A stretch of 64,000 nucleotides of DNA. It comes from Paludibacter sp. Its GTDB lineage: Bacteria; Bacteroidota; Bacteroidia; Bacteroidales; Paludibacteraceae. Under the pieces are notes generated by a model, which did no database searches, had not been told where the DNA came from, and was given only the letters and a program-made list of their open reading frames with translations. Location of the stretch: contig JAFLKK010000009.1 of NCBI GenBank assembly GCA_019163375.1, positions 62,001-126,000 of the forward strand, given 5' to 3'. Position 1 is the first letter of the stretch. Each line of letters starts with the position of its first letter. The position numbers were made by a program, and so were the translations under genes. Positions 62,469 to 64,000 of this stretch are shown here, in pieces.

Positions 62469-64000
62469 TCAATAATTTGGATTTTGAGTTAAATTGCTAT
62501 TGATTTGTACTTCTTTTGTTGGAATTGGCCATGAATATTGTTTTGTAGCATCGAATGCACGTACAGTAATTAGTTTTATTAATCCTGCATCAGCCATTGG
62601 TTTGAAATCTGCTATTCCATTATCATCAATAGCTGGTGTTTGAGGGAAAAACCATAAGCCTGTTTTCACAACTTTGGTACGTAGATCTGCTGGGTCTAGC
62701 ATTCCGTAATTGGGATTATTTAAAACTTTATCAGCTATTTTCCATCTAATTAAATCCATATATCTCAAACCTTCGAAAGAAAACTCCATGTGACGCTCAG
62801 CTCTTAGAATTTTGCGTAACCCAACCTGAGTAGTAGCAGTAATTGCTGGATACGCTGCTGTATTTGTATAAGCTACTTTGTAAGCTCTCGCTCTTACCTT
62901 ATTCATGGCATCACGTACTGATTGGTCAATTTCATTTAATTCAATTTTAGCCTCTGCATAAATTAATAAAACATCTGCATAACGAATGATAATTTTATCC
63001 GGTTCAATCTGCCATGAATTTAATAAACAATCGCCATCTATTCCTTTTTTTAACAACAAGCCATTGAATGATGCATATTGTGCATTTGCACGATTGTCAT
63101 TGTTTGTTACATATTTGTTTGTAGAAAGATTTAATACTTTTAATGAATCTGGATGGGGATTGTATATATAACCTAAATGCGGTGATTGGAATTCTACAAT
63201 AGATGCAGTACAACGTGGATCTCGGTTTTTGAAAGGATTCCGGGGGTTGAATAACGGTGATTCGTCAATAGGCAACCCGTCAGTACATAAATAGGAACAC
63301 AACAAATCCCATGATGGATGTTTTGCTCCCCAGCCACCAGCTAAACGAGGAATATAATCCTGAATACCACCCAAAGTCACTTTTAGTACTACCGAACGAG
63401 GAATTGCAAAAATAGTTTCTTTTGAATTTTTGGTGCTCGACAAAAACAGATTTGAATAATCGGTATGTAAATCATATCCAGCCGTTGCAGCAATATCCAT
63501 ACAAGCTTTTGCGGCAACGCTTGCTGTTGCATAATCGCCCATATATAAAGCAATACGAGCTTTCATGGCATACGCAGCACCTTGAGTTGCACGCTTATTT
63601 TCCTTGGTAGAATATACTTTTGGCAAATAAGCTGCAGCTGAATCGAAGTCGTTATAAATTGATTTTAAAATTTCAGCTTTACTCGTTTTTCCCATTGAAA
63701 AAGCATCTTCTAGTTTTAGTACATTTTCATAATAGGGGACATCTCCAAAATGGGCAATTAGTCGAGAGTATTCATAAGCACGAATAAACCGTGCTTCTCC
63801 TTTATACTTTTTACTCGTTGTAGGTGTAATTGATGATGCCCTGTCAATACCAGCCAATACAGTGTTGGCTCTTGTAATGGCTTTATATGAATTGTTCCAG
63901 AGTGTAGTAACATTTCCCGAAAGCCCATTTACAGTAGCACTTGTGAATTCTGTTAATGAATTTCGATACATAAAGTCATCAGTCCATTCATCATTATCGT
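62469..64000 (-). CDS. SusD/RagB family nutrient-binding outer-membrane protein (partial, 5' end outside)
   Basis: At least 510 residues, open at the right edge. The visible part has the SusD helical pattern: LWNNSYKAITRANTVLAGIDRA, then YKGEARFIRAYEYSRLIAHFGDVPYYE (TPR-like core), KARIALYMGDYATASVAAKACMD, RYADVLLIYAEAKIELNEI, then AERHMEFSFEGLRYMDLIRWKIAD and QNPNY at the end. SusD proteins sit on the outer membrane and pass glycans to the SusC transporter, whose gene should lie just beyond the window. The signal peptide and lipobox are not visible. Confidence 0.95.
   Translation of the reverse strand, partial: DNDEWTDDFMYRNSLTEFTSATVNGLSGNVTTLWNNSYKAITRANTVLAGIDRASSITPTTSKKYKGEARFIRAYEYSRLIAHFGDVPYYENVLKLEDAFSMGKTSKAEILKSIYNDFDSAAAYLPKVYSTKENKRATQGAAYAMKARIALYMGDYATASVAAKACMDIAATAGYDLHTDYSNLFLSSTKNSKETIFAIPRSVVLKVTLGGIQDYIPRLAGGWGAKHPSWDLLCSYLCTDGLPIDESPLFNPRNPFKNRDPRCTASIVEFQSPHLGYIYNPHPDSLKVLNLSTNKYVTNNDNRANAQYASFNGLLLKKGIDGDCLLNSWQIEPDKIIIRYADVLLIYAEAKIELNEIDQSVRDAMNKVRARAYKVAYTNTAAYPAITATTQVGLRKILRAERHMEFSFEGLRYMDLIRWKIADKVLNNPNYGMLDPADLRTKVVKTGLWFFPQTPAIDDNGIADFKPMADAGLIKLITVRAFDATKQYSWPIPTKEVQINSNLTQNPNY

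Overview
The window looks like a chromosomal segment of an anaerobic, glycan-degrading member of the Bacteroidetes, most likely order Bacteroidales and possibly Paludibacter-like; I infer this and cannot prove it. The clues are SusD and hybrid two-component (HTCS) proteins, Bacteroidetes-type -7 elements (TAnnTTTG) in front of many genes, the gene order bamD / RNA polymerase omega / coaBC / DUF4835 / recN, an ilvD-ilvB-ilvN-thioesterase-ilvC operon, and an IntDOT-like integrase.

Layout. 1-3.9 kb: the end of a TonB-dependent receptor, a 7TM-HD phosphodiesterase-like protein, an NlpC/P60 peptidase and a LysE exporter. 4-7.6 kb (minus strand): tatA-tatC, a Tat-signal DUF362 protein and a membrane polyferredoxin with an internal twin-arginine motif. 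7.8-13.6 kb (minus): serS, rpmA-rplU, a LigB-type dioxygenase, two SRPBCC proteins and an MFS transporter. 14-31 kb (plus): clpC, an AsmA-like protein, a TPR/PD40 protein, a CDGSH protein too short for most gene callers, an MBL hydrolase, a polyprenol-phosphate glycosyltransferase, pyrC, apbE, bamD, omega, coaBC, DUF4835 and recN. 31-34.7 kb (minus): a truncated haemoglobin, an unknown secreted protein and dxs.

35-41.7 kb (plus) is the branched-chain amino acid operon. It is preceded by a complete attenuator: a 22-residue leader peptide with ten consecutive Ile/Leu/Val codons, an antiterminator and a terminator. 41.8-46 kb (minus) is a nickel-pincer-cofactor cluster: a NikR-like regulator, a Ni/Co-type permease, larE, larB and larC. 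The NikR-like protein has lost all four canonical nickel ligands. 46-50 kb: dnaX, with an A11 slippage site at the end of the clamp-loader domains and stop codons close by in both alternative frames; divIC/ftsB-like; a small membrane protein; mltG; and tRNA-Ser(GCT).

50.5-64 kb looks like accessory DNA. A tyrosine integrase sits just downstream of the tRNA-Ser gene. About 1.9 kb of non-coding and degenerate sequence with an IS3-type orfA remnant follows. Then come a 1371-residue HTCS sensor, a dead DDE transposase, and a minus-strand polysaccharide utilisation locus (SusD, GH3 beta-glycosidase, SGNH/SASA acetylesterase) that runs off the right end.

The observations I would follow first are the ilv attenuator, the dnaX slippage site, the ligand-less NikR next to the lar genes, and the apparent dual Sec/Tat polyferredoxin encoded with its own Tat translocase.
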